Shown here piece after piece: positions 46,794 to 57,740 of a stretch of DNA of 64,000 nt. The notes below the pieces were generated by a model, which was given only the letters and a program-made list of their open reading frames with translations, searched no databases and had not been told where the DNA came from. The stretch lies in contig CM057826.1 of NCBI GenBank assembly GCA_030068075.1, forward strand, positions 34,956,211 through 35,020,210. Direction: 5' to 3'. Source of the DNA: Paguma larvata (Eukaryota; Chordata; Mammalia; Carnivora; Viverridae). The first letter of the stretch is position 1, and every line of letters begins with the position of its first letter. Made by a program: the position numbers and the translations under genes.

Positions 46794-46851
46794 TATTCAT
46801 TTGTTTCATTCATTCAGCAAACATTTGATTTAATTATGAAGTTCCAAACCA
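46794..46851 (-). repeat. L2/MIR-type fragment, left part
   Basis: TTCATTTGTTTCATTCATTC then AGCAAACATTTGATT is the antisense end of an L2/MIR-class repeat. It appears to continue at 47281 (ATGTGCCAAACCCTGTGTGA) after the two SINEs. Confidence 0.5.
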
Positions 46852-47040
46852 GGGCACTGGGTGGCTCAGTCAGTTGAGCACCTGACTCTTGATTTCGGCA
46901 TGGGTCATGATTCCAGGGTCGTGGGATCAAGCCCGCATCAGTCTCCACACTGGGCATGGAGCCTACTTAGGATTCTCTTTCTCTCTCCCTCTGCCCCTCT
47001 CTCCTGCTCGCACTCTCTCTCTCTCTAAAAACAAAAACAG
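46852..47040 (+). mobile_element. carnivore SINE, first of a tandem pair
   Basis: Head GGGCACTGGGTGGCTCAGTC; the middle GTCGTGGGATCAAGCCCGCA and CTGGGCATGGAGCCTACTTA differ from the usual feline body and resemble the copy at 53281, suggesting a second subtype. It ends in AAAAACAAAAACA, directly against the next SINE. Confidence 0.92.
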
Positions 47041-47262
47041 GAGCACCTGGGTTGCTCAGTTGGTTGAGCGTCCAACTTTGGCTCAGGTCATGATCTTGTG
47101 GTTGGTGAGTTCGAGCCCCACCTTGGGATCTGTGCTGACAGCTCAGAGTCTGAAGCCTGCTTCAGATTCTGTTTCTCCCTCTCTCTCTTCCCTTCACCCA
47201 CTCGCAGTCTGTCTCTCTCTTAAAAATAAATAAACATTAAAAATTTTTAAGAAAAATAAAAA
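47041..47262 (+). mobile_element. feline-type SINE, second of a tandem pair
   Basis: Head GAGCACCTGGGTTGCTCAGT, then GTGAGTTCGAGCCCCACCTT and tail AAAAATAAATAAACATT. It sits in the A-rich tail of the preceding SINE. Confidence 0.93.
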
Positions 47263-47280
47263 CAAAAAAATTTTTAAAAA

Positions 47281-47500
47281 TAATTAACATTATGTGCCAA
47301 ACCCTGTGTGAAGCACATGAATGCAAAGATGTATTAAACATAATGAAGATAGTTTAAACTTGCTTCCAAATATTTTATTTATTCTCCTTAGTGCACAGAA
47401 TAATATCTGAGCAGAGTAGGAACAATAATATTTCTAGAATAAATAAAACATGAGTACAATGTAATCCTTGGCTTCAAGGAGTACAGAGTCCGTTTGGAGA
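47281..47500 (-). repeat. L2/MIR-type fragment, right part
   Basis: AACATTATGTGCCAAACCCTG and GCTTCAAGGAGTACAGAGTC resemble the antisense continuation of the fragment at 46794. Confidence 0.4.
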
Positions 47501-47749
47501 GATGATACACAAAGATAATTATACTTTACGTATTTTAATTGAGGTACATAAAAAGGTTTATTAAATCACAGATCAATTCTAACTAAAAGACTTCACTATA
47601 GTAATGATATTTGAAGAAAAATACATATTACTGCTCCAAGATTTTCCCTGAAACCTCCTGAGAAAATATATAGTTTATCCAACTCCTTACTTAATACCAC
47701 TGCTTGAAAGTGTCATCAGTGTCTAAAACTTAGCAGGGTCAAAAGTGGG

Positions 47750-48908
47750 TATCTGATTCCTCCTCCCCCACTCCACTCTTCTCTCCTATTCTAGTCTTCT
47801 CCATCTCTGTAAATAACAATTCCTTTCTTCTGGTTCCTCAGACAAAAGACCAAAAGTCACCACTTCATCTTCATCTTCTAAATCAGTGTATATTTACACA
47901 CTGATTAACGGGTATTCCCTATACCCCACATCTCATATCCTATCCATTAGTAACTACCTATCAGGGTTACTTTCAAGTTATATCCTGAATATAAAACACC
48001 TCTATGCTTCCACTGCTCCTGGGGTACCATCATATCTCTCTGATCTAACCCATATCCCTAGTTCTACTCAGGTCTTTCCTAGAGATTATGTCCATAAAGT
48101 GGTCAGAGCAATTTTTTTTAAACAGAGCAGGTCATATAACTCTCCTGGTTTCCTATGGGACTTATGGTAAGTTCTCCTTACCACCACCTACACAGCCCAG
48201 CTTCTACTTCTCATTCCCTTACTCTTGCGTTTGTTCTTTGTGCCGTAGCCACACTAGCCCTCTTACTCCTTGTTAAACATGCCAAACTCATTCCAAAGTC
48301 TTTACATCAGCTCTTTCCTCTGCTGCAGTTCTCTTTTCCCAGATTCCCCCATGGCTTTCTCCATCTTGACAGCAAGGCCTCTTCTTATGCTCCTTATGCT
48401 TCTTATGCTTCTTATCCTCCTTACAGGGGCTGCTTCAGTGTACCCTTCCAAAAACTGCACTGATGTTCATTCTATATTACTTACTTTCTTCATAAAATAT
48501 ACTTTGATATTGGGACACTTGGGTGGCTCAGTTGGTTAAGTGTTGGACTTCAGCTCGAGTCATGATCTCACAATTTGTGGGTTTGAGCCCATGTCAGGCT
48601 CTGTGCTGAGAGCTGGGAGCCTCGAGCCTACTTCACACTCTGTGTCTCCATCTCTCTCTGTCCCTCCCCCACTTGCGTTCTCTCTCTCTCTCAAAAATAA
48701 ATAAAAACATTAAAAAATTAAATATAGATATACATATACATCCACTTTGATATAGGTGTTTATTTGTTCACATTTATGTTTTATTGTTTATCATCTGACA
48801 CATACCCCCCCCATAAGAATGTGAACTCCACAAAGTCAGAGACTATCTTGTTCTGAACTAATAAATAAGGCTTGGTATATTAAATAAATAAATGAATGAG
48901 TGAATGAA
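47750..48908 (+). repeat. L2 LINE, 3' part
   Basis: The order of phrases follows an L2 3' end: TCTAACCCATATCCCTAG, CATAAAGTGGTCAGAGCAAT, TTTCCTATGGGACTTATGGT, TAGCCACACTAGCCCTCTTA, AACATGCCAAACTCATTCCA, ATGGCTTTCTCCATCTTGAC and, after a SINE, GAATGTGAACTCCACAAAGT and the ATGAATGAGTGAATGA end. L2 stopped moving before the placental radiation, so this is one of the oldest features here. Frames at 48155-48539 are remnants of its coding end. Confidence 0.85.
48513..48743 (+). mobile_element. feline-type SINE inside the L2
   Basis: Head GGGACACTTGGGTGGCTCAG, tail AAAAATAAATAAAAACATT. Perfect flanking repeat ACTTTGATAT (48503-48512 and 48744-48753). Confidence 0.95.
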
Positions 48909-49664
48909 GATATTGGGCAAATTGCCAGGCCAAGAAGGGAAGAAAACATGATAAATGCTGAGATAAAAGTGATACATAGAGTTGGAATGAGAAATAATAG
49001 AATAAGATACTAAAAACCAGTTTTGATTAAAATTTGTGCTTATCTGCCTACCTAAACTGTTTGAACTTAATCACATTGGCAATGAGGTAGATACATCAAT
49101 AGAATGACTGGATTAGGTTTTTTATTTGTTTGCTTGGTTTTGGTTTTTGGTTTTTTGGGTTTTTTGTTGTTGTTGTTGTTTCTTGCTTTTGGTTTGTTTT
49201 TTGTTTTGTTTTGTTTTGTTTTTATTTATTTATTTATTTATTTTTGCATTCTGTCCCTTTTAGGGTGTTTGGGGGAGGCGGGTGTTTTATTTTTTTCCAG
49301 AAACCTCACACATGAAAATCTGATGGCTTGACTGGAGTTTGAAAACTAGATTTGTGATTATTTCAGCAAGAGGATAAGAAGTCTGGATTAATTTCAAAGT
49401 GTTTTTCTGTGGTAAAATGGATAGCATTTGGTGACTGATTAGGAATGTGGTAAAGAAAGAAGTCTAATTTCCGACTTGAGTAGCTCTATGTTCGATAGTA
49501 TATTAAATAAGTTAGGGTGTTCAATATGCAAAGGAAAGGTGCTTTGAGGAACAGAAAATAATTTTATTCAGGATAAGATGCATGTGAAATAGCTTCCAGA
49601 CATCCATGTAGATATTATGGAAACATATAGAAACATGTCTAGCAGACAACTGAAAATAATGTCT
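48909..49664. other. unassigned DNA with T-rich simple repeats
   Basis: Contains (TTG)n at 49163-49181 and TTTTG/TTTA runs at 49195-49243. The hydrophobic Phe/Leu/Val frames here (49104-49331) are translations of these runs and are not genes. Confidence 0.7.
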
Positions 49665-49900
49665 GCAATGGCATTGGGTTTACACTGCTATACAACAAAT
49701 CACCACAAATTTAGTAGCTTAAAGCAATACATATTTGTTAGCTAAGCATTTCCATGGGTCAAGAGTCCAAACACTGCTTAGCCAGGGCATAAACAGCAAA
49801 GTGAATGATCGTAAAAACAATGCTCAAATGTTTATGAGATCAGCCTGAGGAGTCCCCAACACATATGGTAGTGAGAAATACTGCTAGCTGGCAGCTTCAA
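49665..49900 (-). repeat. possible MaLR-type LTR fragment
   Basis: TACACTGCTATACAACAAATCACCACAAA and TTTAGTAGCTTAAAGCAATA match the type GCTATAACAAATTACCACAAACTTAGTGGCTTAAA known from antisense MaLR-class LTRs. The extent to the right is uncertain and the name is from memory. Confidence 0.4.
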
Positions 49901-50924
49901 GCAGAAATGGCACCCCCTCACCCAGTCTTACAAATAGGGAGGACTCAGTATAGAGAACTCGTTACACAAATGAAGAAAAGGCAGAGGATTCAAACAGAAG
50001 AAGGTAAGACAACCAAAAGGTCAGCAATTCTACAAACTGTTTCCGTCCCTATGGTAAAAAGGACAAGGGAAGGAGATATTGTCATTAGAGCCCACAGGGC
50101 AGATGTGTGCTGGAAGCTGGAACTATGGAGGAGGAACGAACTCTCTGGCACGGGAGCTGTGGGAAAGACTAGCAGTGGCCAGTGGTGCTACTTGAGGCAG
50201 AAGGGACAGTGAGAAACCCCTTGGTGGTTAGCGCTCTACCTTCCGCCAGTGCTTCCCACGGGCCATGACTGCCTGGAAACCTATAGAAAAATGTTCTCTG
50301 TCACTGGGAAGGGATGTCAAAGAAGAGAGAAAGAGCTCAGAGAAAGTCAGAGGAAGCAGCTAAATGAAGAACGGATGAAGACTGAAAAGAAGCAGGTCCC
50401 AAATAATGAGCCCCCTTTCAGGTTAGAATCTCTCTGTTTAACAAACAACATTTTGAAATTTTAGATGGGGACATGGCTACAATCACAGATGTCACTGGTC
50501 CGAGTACAAATGAAGCGAGAATAAATAATGAGGTTGTTGTTTATGCGAGACTTAAGACATTAGTCTTCCCAGTCTTTTTTTATGAAGCTGTCTTGACATT
50601 TTAATAGTAAGAAGTAAGAGTCTTTTCTAGGAAGCAATTAAAGCCATATAGCTGATTAAACAAAAGCAGATTGGGATATTAGCACACTTTTAGTATACTG
50701 AGCTTTTCAATATGCTGCAAAAATGTACCACTGGGAAAGAGCTTTACTATGAATTAATTTCTAATGAGTCTTTAAACTAAAATCATTTCTAACCAAATTG
50801 AGTTTTTAAAGTCATTAAATTTCTTCTTGAATAAAATATCTATTTATTTAAACATTACTTATATTAAGTATTTATGAAAAAAAAAACCTAAGTATTTAAT
50901 CTGGCATAATATCACTGAAACAGA
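49901..50924. other. unassigned DNA
   Basis: Two overlapping frames in sense (49865-50212, 115 codons; 50249-50464, 71 codons) are charged and Lys/Arg/Gln-rich but show no domain that I know. I do not call them genes. Confidence 0.4.
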
Positions 50925-51140
50925 GACGAGGTACCAAGGTTATAGCACTCACTGCCACTAACTGGCTGTGTGAACTTTGGTAAATCAATTACAAGTGTAT
51001 GACTAAACCCCAAACCCCTGGAATACATAGAAATGAATATACCTGTCTTACCAGTCACAGGGTGGTAGTGAGGTCAAGAAAATCCAATATTTAAAACATA
51101 CAATATGAAAAGCACCTCGTAGAGGTAAAAATGGCTAATA
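50925..51140 (+). repeat. MIR fragment
   Basis: CACTAACTGGCTGTGTGAAC, TTGGTAAATCAATTAC, a TACCTGTCTTACCAGTCACAGGGT segment, GTAGTGAGGTCAAGA and AAAAGCACCTCGTAGAGG follow the MIR order. Confidence 0.75.
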
Positions 51141-51229
51141 AAAAGAATAATAATCCAAACAGTAAGACATGTTTAACCAACTTTTAAAATAATATGATGA
51201 ACATCAATTATTTACCACAAACAGCTTTT

Positions 51230-51445
51230 TTAAAATTTTTTTTTAACATTTATTTATTTTTGAGACACAGGGCAAGACAGACCATGAGCAGGGGAGGAAC
51301 AGAGAGGGAGACACAGAATCAGAAGCAGGTTCCAGGCTCCGAGCTGTCAGCACAGAGCCTGACACAGAGCTCGAACTCATGAACCATGAGATCATGACCT
51401 GAGCCGACGTTGGACACTCAACCGACTAAGCCACCCAGATTCCCC
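51230..51445 (-). mobile_element. feline-type SINE
   Basis: Antisense copy with AACATTTATTTATTTTTGAG, GAGATCATGACCTGAGCCGA and CCGACTAAGCCACCCAGATT. Perfect 17-bp flanking repeat TACCACAAACAGCTTTT (51213-51229 and 51446-51462). Confidence 0.96.
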
Positions 51446-51462
51446 TACCACAAACAGCTTTT

Positions 51463-52203
51463 AATAGAGTTTATATAAACTAAATTGAATTGGAGGTGAA
51501 AAAAGAAGCTTTAGGAAAGTGATTTGTTAGCATATTTCAGCTATTAAAATTTTCTGAAAAATCTCGTCCTGAGAACTAACCATGCCCTTTCTATTTTTCA
51601 GATAAATGCTGAAAATGCCAACTTTATACTAATACAACATTAACTTTATTTATCAGCTTAATAAAAATGTCAACCACTGGGATCTAGAGAAATCAATATA
51701 ATGATCTCATTAAATTAAAGAGACTCTTCAATACTGAATAACAATTAAATACATACAATATTATAAATGGATTAAGAACAAGAACAATTCCATGTCACTT
51801 TTACAATATTATTTTATTTAAGTATAAAACAACAAAAAGGAAAGGTTTCAACATATAAACTACTAGATCAATAATACATGAATGTAACAAAAATTAACTA
51901 GGCAGTCCTAATGAACACTATAGATAAATTATCAGAAAGGCCAAGAAACACCAAGGGCCCAGATTCCCACCAGAGATATGTAACCATAGATAAGTTTATA
52001 AGCTCCATGCTAGGACTCCAAGAATAAATCAATTTCCATTTATTAAACCATATTATGTGGACATCAGTAGTACTTAGAGAAACCAGTTTGTAGTAAATAT
52101 GAACTCTCTTTTTTCCAAAATCCAAAGTAGTTGGTATTTCTCATTATAGTCTATCTTATCTTACAGGACTGTTTCCTCGGGTGTTTTTACATTTTGCTTT
52201 TTG
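51463..52203. other. unassigned AT-rich DNA
   Basis: No gene or repeat recognised. Confidence 0.5.
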
Positions 52204-52220
52204 TCCAAGTTACCATCTTA

Positions 52221-52425
52221 ACATTTATTTATTTTTGAGACATAGAGACAGAGCGTGAGCAGGGGGAGGGCAGAGAGAGAGGGAGACACAGAATCCAAAG
52301 CAGGCTCCAGGCTCTGAGCCATCACCACAGAGCCCGATGCGGGGCTCGAACTCACAGACCGCGAGATCATGACCTGAGCTGAAGTCGGCCGCTTAACTGA
52401 ACTGACTGAGCCACCCAGGCGCCCC
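52221..52425 (-). mobile_element. feline-type SINE, apparently young
   Basis: Antisense copy close to consensus, retaining CpGs (GGGGCTCGAACTCACAGACC; CCACCCAGGCGCCCC). Perfect 17-bp flanking repeat TCCAAGTTACCATCTTA (52204-52220 and 52426-52442). Confidence 0.97.
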
Positions 52426-52690
52426 TCCAAGTTACCATCTTAAGGAAGATGTTCTTTGGAGAACATCTGGGAAATGTTTGTTTATAATAAGCATTGGTGT
52501 ATTCATCTAATGGCCACTTCGAGAACATACTCATCGAAAAAAATGTACCATGTCTTATTCATGGGCTTGTGCAGTATCCTATCTAGTACAGGGCCATGTA
52601 CACAACAAATAATACCTATTGAAAAGCATATATCCATGAATTCTGCCCCTTATTTGAAGAATTTAGTAGGCACAGTATTTTGAGATATAT

Positions 52691-52923
52691 ATATTTTTAG
52701 TTTTTTAACATTTATTTACTTTTTTTGAGAGAGAGAGAGAGAGTGAGCAGTAAGACAGTAAGGGGAGGGACAGTAAGAGAGAGGAAGACACAGAATCCAA
52801 AGCAGGCTCCAGGCTCTGAGCTGTCAGTATAGAACCCAATACAGGACTTTAACCCATGAACCATGAGATCATGATCTGGGCCAAAGTCAAATGCTCAACC
52901 GATTGAGCCACCCATGTACCCCT
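52691..52923 (-). mobile_element. feline-type SINE
   Basis: Antisense copy with AACATTTATTTACTTTTTTT, (GA)n, GAGATCATGATCTGGGCC and CGATTGAGCCACCCATGTAC. Flanks are AT-rich and the duplication is not clear. Confidence 0.92.
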
Positions 52924-52995
52924 GGGATATGATAATTCAATATCTAGAAAGACTAAGAAATTCTGAAAAACCCTATGTATGTATTCAAAATATAA

Positions 52996-53215
52996 AGTAT
53001 ATATATATACACTTTTATATAAAAGTCACAAAAGTATATATATACACTTTATATTTATATATATAGATACTTTAGATACTATATACTATACTATATATAG
53101 ATATATATAGATATATATAGATATATAGTATATACTATATACTATACTATATATAGATATATATAGATATATATTTATATATATAAATACTTTATATTTA
53201 TATATATATAAAGAC
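52996..53215. repeat. AT-rich repeat array (TATAGATATA type)
   Basis: About 220 bp of alternating A/T with TATAGATA and TATACTATA units, including a longer repeat in which CTATACTATATATAGATATA occurs at two places. Self-complementary in many registers. Confidence 0.92.
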
Positions 53216-53280
53216 TTAAAAAATATTAGATATTTTAGAAATGATGCAATCTAATAGCACTGTTTCATAAAATGCATACA

Positions 53281-53496
53281 GGGGCACCTGGGTGGCTCAG
53301 TTGGCTGAGCGCCCGACTCTCGATTTCAGCTCAGGTCATGATCCCAGGATTGTGGGATCGAGCCCTATGTCAGATTCCATGCTGAGTGTGGAGCCTGCTT
53401 GGGATTCTCTCTCACTCTCCCTTTTCCCCTCTCCCCTTCTCACACACTCTCTCTCTAAAATAAATAAATAAATAAGTAAATAAATAAATAAATATT
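53281..53496 (+). mobile_element. carnivore SINE, variant subtype
   Basis: Head GGGGCACCTGGGTGGCTCAG; the middle GATCCCAGGATTGTGGGATC and GCTGAGTGTGGAGCCTGCTT match the copy at 46852 rather than the usual feline body. It ends in a long (AAAT)n tail. Confidence 0.94.
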
Positions 53497-53578
53497 ACTT
53501 TTGTTTTTAATTTTTTATTTAAATTTTAAAAACTGGGTATGAAATAGATGCTAACTTTTACAGACCTAGATCTTATTT

Positions 53579-53622
53579 TCATTTGAAAATATAGGGTACA
53601 AATTTTAGAGATTTAAATGCTA

Positions 53623-53665
<43 letters not shown>

Positions 53666-53930
53666 TTGGGTGCGTGCACGGGTTTTTTTTTGGACATAAG
53701 TTTTCAGCTCAGTTGAGTAAATACTTAGGAGTATTATTGCTGAATTGTGTAATAAAAGTATGTTTAGCTTTGTAAAAAATCGCCAACTGTCTTTCAAAGT
53801 GGCTGCACCACTTTATATTCGCACCAGCAGTGACTGGGAGTTCTCCTTGTTCCACAGTTGACATTTTTAGACCCAATAATGTCACAAATGTCAAATGTTA
53901 TTTTAAAGAGACTGAGTGTGAAACAAGCAT
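53579..53930 (-). mobile_element. L1 late ORF2 fragment, antisense
   Basis: TTTTGGACATAAGTTTTCAG, GTAAATACTTAGGAG and TCTTTCAAAGTGGCTGCACC are the reverse of late L1 ORF2. An (ATT)n tract lies at its left end. It faces the sense L1 fragment at 54172, which covers a similar part of L1. Confidence 0.75.
53624..53663. repeat. (ATT)n microsatellite
   Basis: About 13 ATT units without interruption; read antisense this gives an artificial run of Asn codons. Confidence 0.95.
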
Positions 53931-53948
53931 TAAGAATTGTGAAATTTT

Positions 53949-54171
53949 GGGGGCTTCTGGGTGGCTTTGTTGGTTAAGCATCTGATTTTAGCTCAGGTCA
54001 CGATCCCGCAGTCTGTGAGTTTGAGCCCTGCATCGGGCTCTATGCTGACAACTCAGAGCCTGAAGCCTGCTTCAGATTCTGTGTCTCCCTCTTTCTGTGC
54101 TCCTCCCTGACTCATGCTCTGTCTCTCTCTGTCACTCAAAAATAAATAAATGTTAAAAAAAACTTGTTAAA
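53949..54171 (+). mobile_element. feline-type SINE
   Basis: Head GGGGCTTCTGGGTGGCTTTG, then GTGAGTTTGAGCCCTGCATC and tail AAAAATAAATAAATGTT. Flanks contain AAGAATTGTG on both sides (53932 and 54173). Confidence 0.93.
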
Positions 54172-54760
54172 AAAGAATTGTGGAGTTTCAACACTACCAC
54201 CAAAAGAGCTAAAATTTAAAGGATTGACAATACCGAGTGTTGGTGAGAATACAAGCAACTGAAATGCTCATACATTGATGTTTGAAGGTAAAATGGTAAA
54301 ACTATTTCAGAAAACTACCCAAAAATCTAAAGGCCAACAAAATATATATACATATATATATTATATATATATATATCAAAAATTTTACTTCAGAAAACTA
54401 CCCAAAAATCTAAAGGCAAACAAAATATATATATGTATATAAATATCTATCTATACATATATATAGATATATCAAAAATTTTATTTCAGGATATATGTTC
54501 AATGGAAATAAGTGAGTATGACTACCAAATAATATGTATCATTTGTAATAGTCAAAAACTAGAATCACCAAAATACCTCTCAAAAGTTGAATAAATTTGT
54601 TGCTATATATTATTCATGCAAGAAATCTTAAAAGGAAAAGAGTAAATTATTGCTATAAGTCATTACATGCAGAAATCTCACAGATGTAATGTCATAGTCG
54701 AATAAGAGATAACAGACTAAAACTCATTATCTGATACAATTTTCAAGATGTTGGACAAGT
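54172..54760 (+). mobile_element. old L1 late ORF2 fragment
   Basis: ACAATACCGAGTGTTGGTGAGAATACA, GTAAAATGGTAAAACTATTTC, TTGTAATAGTCAAAAACTAG and AATCTCACAGATGTAATGTC follow L1 late ORF2. It contains the local duplication at 54306-54490. Confidence 0.7.
54306..54490. repeat. local tandem duplication with AT microsatellite
   Basis: TTCAGAAAACTACCCAAAAA at 54306 recurs at 54389, followed in both by TCTAAAGG, CAACAAAATATATAT or a close variant, a TA-rich run and ATATCAAAAATTTTA. A third partial copy of the end (TTCAGG) follows at 54485. Unit about 83-96 bp. Confidence 0.88.
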
Positions 54761-55339
54761 GGCAAAGGGAAAAAAATTAAATAATCCCCAAAGTGGCCCA
54801 TGACTAGTGGACTAGTGTCCACTTGGCGATGGACAACAATGCAGAGTGGCGATCACACTGAACTTTGGAGATGAAAATTGGAATTGGGGCTGCAGCGAAG
54901 GAGAGGTAGAGTATCAGAGAGAAACTATCTCCAAAACAGAGAACCAGAAGGCTTAATTAAGGTGATCATATCACTTATCATCTAAACTAGTACACTTTGG
55001 TGAGTGAAAGGGCATGTGATTAATAATTATGCCAGCATGACACATAGAAATCAGACCTGCCTTTGACAAACAGATTTAATCAAAACCTGCCATTCGCTGT
55101 TGACTTCTGTTAAAGGTTGGTCCAAAACAGTTTTCTGGAACACACTAGTTACCTCTGCTGTAAGGATCTTTTCCTGCCAGTCCCAGGTGTGAAATGCTTC
55201 TCATGAGTTCTGTCTCCCCAGGGCACCCAGCTAATATGCATATGTGCAGTCACTGTTTACCAAAACTCCTCGATGGGTTAGAGATTCTGGCTTGAGCAAA
55301 CTTCTCATATCATTTCACATAATTTACCAAAGTCAGTTT
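54761..55339. other. unassigned DNA
   Basis: No gene or repeat recognised. Confidence 0.5.
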
Positions 55340-55450
55340 CTATAATATTTTAATAGGGTAATGATGGCTGCATAATGTTATGAATATACTAAAAATCATG
55401 AATTGTATACTTTAAGAGGTAAATTTCACAGTATCAAAATAAATTTCTAG
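55340..55450 (+). mobile_element. L1 3'-terminal fragment
   Basis: TGATGGCTGCATAATGTTATG, ATACTAAAAATCATGAATTG, TATACTTTAAGAGGTAAATT and ATCAAAATAAATTTC follow the terminal bases of an old L1 family. Confidence 0.65.
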
Positions 55451-56514
55451 GACTAAATGAAGACTATCTGGGGTGTCGCATCAACAGACCAAAACTTAGA
55501 CAGCTTTCATGTCTGTATAAATACTCTTCTTGACCAGAAGCACAGTATATCTAGTCAGCCAGTCCCCAAATATCAAGCCAACCCTGGGTTCTGTACTTAT
55601 TCCTAATTCATTTCCTATTTTTCTCTTCCTTGTTCCTTATGGCTTGTCCCCTTTCTTCCACCCATTTTGCAATTCCCTGAACCCTTGAAAGTAGAAATTG
55701 CCCACTTAATTGTTAAATAAGGTTTGTATCACCTGCACTGTCTTTAATTATTTTTCACAATGATATGTGAATTGTATCTCGATAAAGCTATTATTAAAAA
55801 AACAAAAACAAAAACAACTTGCATTGACCATAAAACGCCCAAACATTCTACAAGTAATCAGAGTGCCTCATGTAATTCCTATCTCTGTCATTCTCTAAAT
55901 TTGGGTCCCAGAAAGTGCAGGTGGTGTATCTCAGAATTTCTTTCCCACAGGTTAGCACTAGGCTTCTTATGCAAGTTGGCACAGCACCATTTCTGTATAC
56001 TAAAGAGAATGAAGCAGTTGTTATCAAAACTCAGGTTGTGTCCATCGGAAATATCTAGAGAACTTAATAAAAGTGGGTTGCTTGGCCCCAGCACCAGAGT
56101 CTCTGATCCAATAAGTCTAGGTGAGGTCTAGAATTTATAATACTAACAAGTCCCCAAGTCATGCTAATATCACTAGTCCAGATACTACACTTGGAGAATC
56201 ACTGAGTTAAGCTTTTGTGTACCAAAAACAGGTGAATAAAAAAGGTCACTTATAATTTTCCACCAGGTGTCTATTTGCCTGATCTTTGCAAAACTAAGAA
56301 CAACTCATGTGACCCTTCTCAAAAGAAAAATCAGCATCTCTAAGTTATAATTTTAAAATTGAACCTGTAAAGGAAGGAAAAGATACTTCAGGTGAAGAAT
56401 GAGAAATTCAATCTGTGGTGACACTGACATTTGGGAAGAAATGTTGAAGGTTTGTGACCCAAGGGTTTAGGTGAGCAGAAGGTAGTTAATATGGTTTTTT
56501 TTGTTTTTGTTTTT
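55451..56514. other. unassigned DNA
   Basis: A 123-codon sense frame (55760-56131) and its antisense shadow have no recognised motif. The part at 55880-56210 has the look of an old repeat but I cannot name it. Confidence 0.45.
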
Positions 56515-57740
56515 TTTCCTTTTCTTAAAATTTATTATTGAAGTATAGTTGGCAATGTTATATTAGTTTCAGGTGTGCAACACAGTGATTTGACAATTCT
56601 ATACATTACTTAGTGCTCGCCACGCTAAGTGTGGTCCCCACCTGATGCCATATAACATTACTGCAATATTATTGACTGTATTCCCTGTGCTGCACTTTCT
56701 CATCTCCATGACTTATTTATTTTATAACTGGAACATTGTATCTCTTCATCCCCTTTACCTATTTCACCCATCCCCTCATCCACCTCCCCTTTGACAACCA
56801 CCAGTTTGTTCTCTGCATTTAAGAGCCTGGTTTTTTGTTTGTTCTTTGTTTGGTTTTTTAGATTCTACACACAAGTCAAATCGTGTGGTATTTTCCTGTC
56901 TCTGTCTGCCTTATTTCATTTAGCATAAAACTGTAGGTTCATCCATGTTGTTACAAATTGCAAGATTTCATTCTTTTTATGGCTGAGTAATATTTCATTA
57001 TACGCACACAATATCTTTTTCCATTTATCTATTTATAGACACTTACGTTGCTTCTCTACCTTGGCTATTGAAAATAATACTGCAATAAACATAGGGATGC
57101 ATATTTCTTTTTGAATTAGTGTCTTCATTTTCTTTGAGTAAATACCCAGTAATGGAATTACTGGATCATGTGGCATTTCTATTTTTAATTTTTTGAGGAA
57201 CTTCCATAATGTTTTCCACAGTGCCTGCACTAATTTATGTCCCATCGACACTGCACAAGGGCTCCCTTTTCTCCACATCCTCACCAACACTTGTTATTTC
57301 TTGTGTTTTTAATACTAGCCATTCTGACAGATATGAGGTTCTATCTCATTGTGGTTTTGACTTGCATTTCTCTGATGATTAGTGATGTTGAGCATCTGTT
57401 CATAGTCTGTTGGCCATTTGTATGCATTTTTTGGAAGAATGTCTGTTCAGGTACTCAGTGAATTTTTTAATCAGATTATGTGGGGATTTTTGATACTGAG
57501 TTGTATAAGTTCTTTACATATTTTGGATATTAACACGTTATTGGATATATCATTTGCAAGTTTCTCCTCCCATTCTGTAGGCTGCCTTTTCATTTTGTTG
57601 ATTGTTTCTTCTGCCATGCAGAAGCTTTTTATTTTGGTGTAGTCTCAATAGTTCATTTTTGCTTTTGTTTCCCTTGCTTGAGAAGACACATCCATAAATA
57701 TGTTGCTGAAGCCAATTACTGCTTATGCCTTCTTTTAGTT
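56515..57740 (-). mobile_element. L1 3' part, antisense
   Basis: Read from the right this is late ORF2 followed by 3'UTR. The left part (AAGTATAGTTGGCAATGTTA, GTTTCAGGTGTGCAACACAG, TTCCCTGTGCTGCACTTTCT) is the antisense 3'UTR. A frame at 57033-57290 keeps [20 protein letters not shown] and PLLGIYSKKM of the ORF2 C-terminus. The T-rich left end (56490-56520) is the tail. It is a different and longer 3'UTR type from the copies at 8532 and 27360. Confidence 0.88.

Noticed and set aside
49104..49331. Hydrophobic frame resembling membrane segments
   Set aside because: Arises from T- and TTG-rich simple repeats; all frames look hydrophobic.
49865..50464. Two charged sense frames as exons of a host gene
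   Set aside because: No recognised domain and no convincing splice boundaries; possibly part of an old LTR element.
53579..53797. Poly-Asn protein
   Set aside because: The Asn run is the antisense reading of the (ATT)n microsatellite fused to an L1 relic frame.
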